A stretch of DNA of 8,503 bases from Clostridia bacterium (GTDB lineage Bacteria; Bacillota; Clostridia; Oscillospirales; CAG-272). How positions within the stretch are numbered: the first letter of the stretch is position 1; every line of letters begins with the position of its first letter. Under the pieces are notes generated by a model. The model saw only the letters and a list, made by a program, of their open reading frames with translations, made no database searches and had not been told where the DNA came from. The stretch is from the NCBI GenBank assembly GCA_900763885.1, contig CAAFLY010000041.1:1-8503 (forward strand), in the 5' to 3' direction. The position numbers were made by a program, and so were the translations under genes. Shown here one piece after another: positions 7,370 through 8,503 of the stretch.

Positions 7370-7409
7370 GAGTCTGGGGAGGCTTTTTGATAAAAGTTCC
7401 CCCAGACTC
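7370..7409. repeat. Long intergenic hairpin, member of a local repeat family
   Basis: GAGTCTGGGG (7370-7379) and CCCCAGACTC (7400-7409) are perfectly inverted. Inside them CTTTT (7383-7387) and AAAAG (7392-7396) pair around a TGAT loop, giving 15 Watson-Crick pairs plus two possible G-U pairs. No T-tract follows on either strand, so it is not a canonical terminator. The segment ATAAAAGTT (7390-7398) followed by TCAAAAGC (7414-7421) recurs in the same order in two units near 8100 and 8330. It could instead protect the 3' end of the upstream mRNA. Confidence 0.65.
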
Positions 7410-7525
7410 CCCCTCAAAAGCTCTTCTTCAAGGATAAATGGGATATGGTTTGTACTTCCGGCACTCCCATGCGGTTTCTCATCACGACCAGAAAGCCGCA
7501 CCGGGGAGGTCCGTCTTGCTTTTTT

Positions 7526-7560
7526 GCGTGAAAAGGAAATCCTTTTGCCGTGCTTTTTTT
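7526..7560 (+). terminator. Intrinsic terminator before the T-box unit
   Basis: GCGTG-AAAAGG (7526-7536), loop AAAT and CCTTTT-gc-CGTGC (7541-7553) form an 11-pair stem with two G-U pairs and a two-base bulge. Seven T follow directly (7554-7560). It would end transcripts from the ConA-like gene 203 bases after its stop and separate them from the T-box promoter, which begins 12 bases later. Confidence 0.65.
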
Positions 7561-7571
7561 CATGCGCCCTC

Positions 7572-7601
7572 TTGACAAACCGCCACAATGTGTGCTATAC
7601 T
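7572..7601 (+). promoter_or_regulatory. Consensus promoter of the T-box leader
   Basis: TTGACA (7572-7577), an 18-base spacer and TATACT (7596-7601) with TGTGC before the -10 box. The start is expected near 7608, just ahead of the T-box stem I base. Confidence 0.85.
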
Positions 7602-7630
7602 ATCTATATCGTTTATTCCTATATCCACAT

Positions 7631-7966
7631 CGCGTCGATGGGACGGAGTACACGGAGCCATTGCGCGCAGAGAGAAGCCGGTCGGTGTAAGGCTTTCGCA
7701 GTGTTCGTGGAAGTGGTCCCGGAGCCGCTTTTCCGAAATGGTGTTTCCACGCCGCACGTATGCCGCAAAACGCGCGGGAACCATCCAGTACGTAAGAAAA
7801 GCCGGGTACTCCCGTTATCGAGTGCGCCGATCTCTCCCCACGCTGTTCTCCCTTTGGACAGCTGAGCGTCGTCGGCAGTGAGTGCGCCTGTTGTCCATAG
7901 ACCGCGGGCGAATGTCGGGTGGTACCGCGTGTCCTGCGTCCTGATCCATGGATCCGGGCGTTTTTT
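7631..7966 (+). promoter_or_regulatory. T-box riboswitch, specifier GUG (tRNA-Val)
   Basis: Stem I is complete. GGGAC (7640-7644) pairs with GTCCC (7716-7720). AGTA (7647-7650) faces GAA (7710-7712) in the specifier-loop turn. CACG (7651-7654) pairs with CGTG (7706-7709), and CATTGC (7659-7664) with GCAGTG (7698-7703). AGAGAG (7669-7674) is the distal bulge, and AAGCC/GGCTT closes a loop containing GGTG. The triplet after GAA is GUG (7713-7715), valine. A stem III candidate pairs TGGACA (7855-7860) with TGTCCA (7892-7897). The T-box itself, CGGGTGGTACCGCG (7916-7929), matches the consensus except for its first base. Its bulge TGGT implies a tRNA with discriminator A, as in tRNA-Val; tRNA-Trp, the one-base-shifted reading, has G in bacteria. 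Uncharged tRNA should favour the antiterminator and turn on the downstream gene. Confidence 0.93.
7937..7966 (+). terminator. T-box attenuator terminator
   Basis: CGTCC-t-GATCC (7937-7947) pairs with GGATC-c-GGGCG (7950-7960), with one T/C mismatch and one G-U pair, followed by six T (7961-7966). It lies immediately after the T-box sequence, the standard place for the terminator that competes with the antiterminator. Confidence 0.85.
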
Positions 7967-8090
7967 GTTTCCCATAAAGGCCAAAAATCCCCCCGGAATC
8001 CCATCCCAACACACAGTTTCCTACATTATTATATATAGCATCCACCGGACACCAACACATCCGCCGCCCTGCATCTCCACCCCATCAAGT

Positions 8091-8153
8091 CCCCTCATAA
8101 AAGTTTTGCTGGAACTGGAACAAACGATTTCATTCTCAAAAGCGACCGTTCCC
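8091..8153. repeat. Dispersed intergenic repeat, copy A
   Basis: It begins CCCCTCATAAAAGTTTTGC and ends TCAAAAGCGACCGTTCCC. Copy B (8329-8375) shares both ends, while copy A carries about 16 extra bases in the middle. The unit ends in GTTCCC, from which the tandem array at 8147-8186 seems to have grown. A shorter relative lies at 7390-7421. Confidence 0.65.
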
Positions 8154-8186
8154 TCGTTCCCTCGTTCCCTCGTTCCCCCGTTCCCC
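8147..8186. repeat. Tandem array, five 8-bp units
   Basis: Three units of CGTTCCCT (8147-8170) are followed by two of CGTTCCCC (8171-8186). The array starts inside the end of repeat copy A, as if the terminal CGTTCCC had been duplicated by slippage. Confidence 0.9.
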
Positions 8187-8227
8187 CCGCATCTCCACCC
8201 GAACGACCGCACCTACATCAAATAGAC

Positions 8228-8251
8228 GGCGGATGACCCTCGTCAGCCGCC
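8228..8251. repeat. Intergenic palindromic hairpin
   Basis: GGCGG-a-TGAC (8228-8237) and GTCA-g-CCGCC (8242-8251) pair with a single A/G mismatch around the tetraloop CCTC. No T-tract follows, so termination is unlikely. GC-rich GGCGGATG-type palindromes remind me of scattered intergenic repeats in gut Clostridia; this is from memory and unverified. Confidence 0.65.
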
Positions 8252-8328
8252 CCAGAACGATCTCCTGATGCTTTGGACGGAACCAAATTGGTGAGCAGAC
8301 CGAATTGCACAAACTATATCCATCCCAT

Positions 8329-8375
8329 CCCCTATATAAAAGTTTTGCGGAGCTTTTTCAAAAGCGACCGTTCCC
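8329..8375. repeat. Dispersed intergenic repeat, copy B
   Basis: It begins CCCCTATATAAAAGTTTTGC and ends TCAAAAGCGACCGTTCCC. Its middle contains GCTTTT-tc-AAAAGC, a six-bp inverted repeat. Its last 15 bases match copy A exactly, and like copy A it passes into a C-rich expansion, here a near-pure C homopolymer. Confidence 0.65.
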
Positions 8376-8381
8376 CCCGTG

Positions 8382-8469
8382 CCCCCCCCCCCCCCCCCTC
8401 CCCCCCCCCCCCCCCCCTTAAAAAAAAAAAAAAAACAAACAATGAAAAAAAAAAACAAAAAAAAAAAAA
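8382..8469. repeat. Homopolymer block: poly-C then poly-A
   Basis: Seventeen C (8382-8398), one T, eighteen C (8400-8417), TT, sixteen A (8420-8435), then an A-rich stretch broken by a few C, T and G up to 8469. Such pure tracts are rare in bacterial chromosomes. They may be a true slippage-prone locus or an assembly or sequencing artefact; the true lengths cannot be trusted. Confidence 0.85.
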
Positions 8470-8494
8470 CATACAAGTTTGTAGAGGAGCTGTT

Positions 8495-8503
8495 ATGAGA
8501 GAG
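8495..8503 (+). CDS. 5' end of a gene, probable T-box target (partial)
   Basis: Only Met-Arg-Glu is inside the window. The start is supported by AGAGGAG (8483-8489) five bases before ATG, the best ribosome binding site downstream of the T-box, and by the lack of any other gene between them. If the T-box reads valine as the specifier suggests, valyl-tRNA synthetase or a valine biosynthesis or transport gene would be the usual target. Three residues cannot decide this. Confidence 0.5.

Larger units (their letters stand above)
7967..8494. other. 528-bp gene-free stretch of repeats and low complexity
   Basis: I see no gene on either strand between the T-box terminator and the start codon at 8495. 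The stretch holds an AT-rich patch (about 8022-8040), a direct repeat GCATCTCCACCC (8071-8082 and 8189-8200), two copies of a dispersed unit, an 8-bp tandem array, a hairpin, and C and A homopolymers. An open minus-strand frame over the homopolymers only encodes poly-Phe and poly-Gly and is not a gene. Confidence 0.7.

Noticed and set aside
8147..8186. CRISPR-like array
   Set aside because: The units are only 8 bp and contiguous, with no spacers; this is a simple tandem repeat.
7524..8225. Several overlapping short ORFs on both strands in the T-box region
   Set aside because: The sequence is explained by T-box secondary structure; the ORFs conflict with each other and lack binding sites.
8243..8476. 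77-codon minus-strand ORF with poly-Phe and poly-Gly
   Set aside because: It is a direct translation of the A and C homopolymers and has no plausible protein composition.

Overview
The window looks like a fragment of a fairly GC-rich Gram-positive anaerobe, most likely an uncultured gut member of Bacillota (Clostridia). This assignment is inference. It rests on strong AGGAGG-type ribosome binding sites, sigma-A promoters with TGn-extended -10 boxes, a T-box leader, a Gram-positive-type lipoprotein, and two surface proteins ending in a sorting-signal-like motif, a hydrophobic segment and a basic tail. No marker gene confirms it.

Left part (1-1815): a small lipoprotein gene (25-576, +) converges on a gene for a secreted, wall-anchored CBM9/DOMON-like protein (723-1583, -). 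A two-way terminator (665-707) lies between them. The CBM9-like gene has its own promoter (1632-1660) with a 21-bp dyad over the start of transcription that resembles TetR-family operators.

Centre (1816-6056, -): a two-gene operon. Its first gene (4176-6056) encodes a divergent GH127-like (DUF1680) enzyme with the Glu-x-Cys / Cys-Cys zinc-thiolate site. Its second gene (1816-4149), starting 26 bp later, encodes a multidomain protein with a clan GH-D-like barrel, a discoidin/CBM32-like domain and a C-terminal beta domain. Neither has a signal peptide, so both are probably cytoplasmic and may finish the breakdown of imported arabinose- or galactose-containing oligosaccharides. The promoter (6110-6138) directly abuts a 28-bp dyad, with a second shorter dyad over the start site.

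Divergent gene (6316-7323, +): a second secreted, wall-anchored protein with a concanavalin-A/LamG-like core. Its C-terminal signal, APKTLD, matches APKTAD of the CBM9-like protein. I read the block as a small carbohydrate-use locus: surface glycan-binding proteins plus intracellular hydrolases. There is no transporter, sortase or regulator gene in the window.

Right part (7324-8503): a terminator, a consensus promoter and a complete T-box riboswitch (7631-7966). The specifier reads GUG (Val), and the tRNA-end-binding bulge UGGU fits a tRNA with discriminator A, as in tRNA-Val. Then come 528 gene-free bases holding dispersed repeats, a five-copy 8-bp tandem repeat, a hairpin and long C and A homopolymers. 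The last nine bases are the start of a new gene with a good ribosome binding site, presumably the T-box target.
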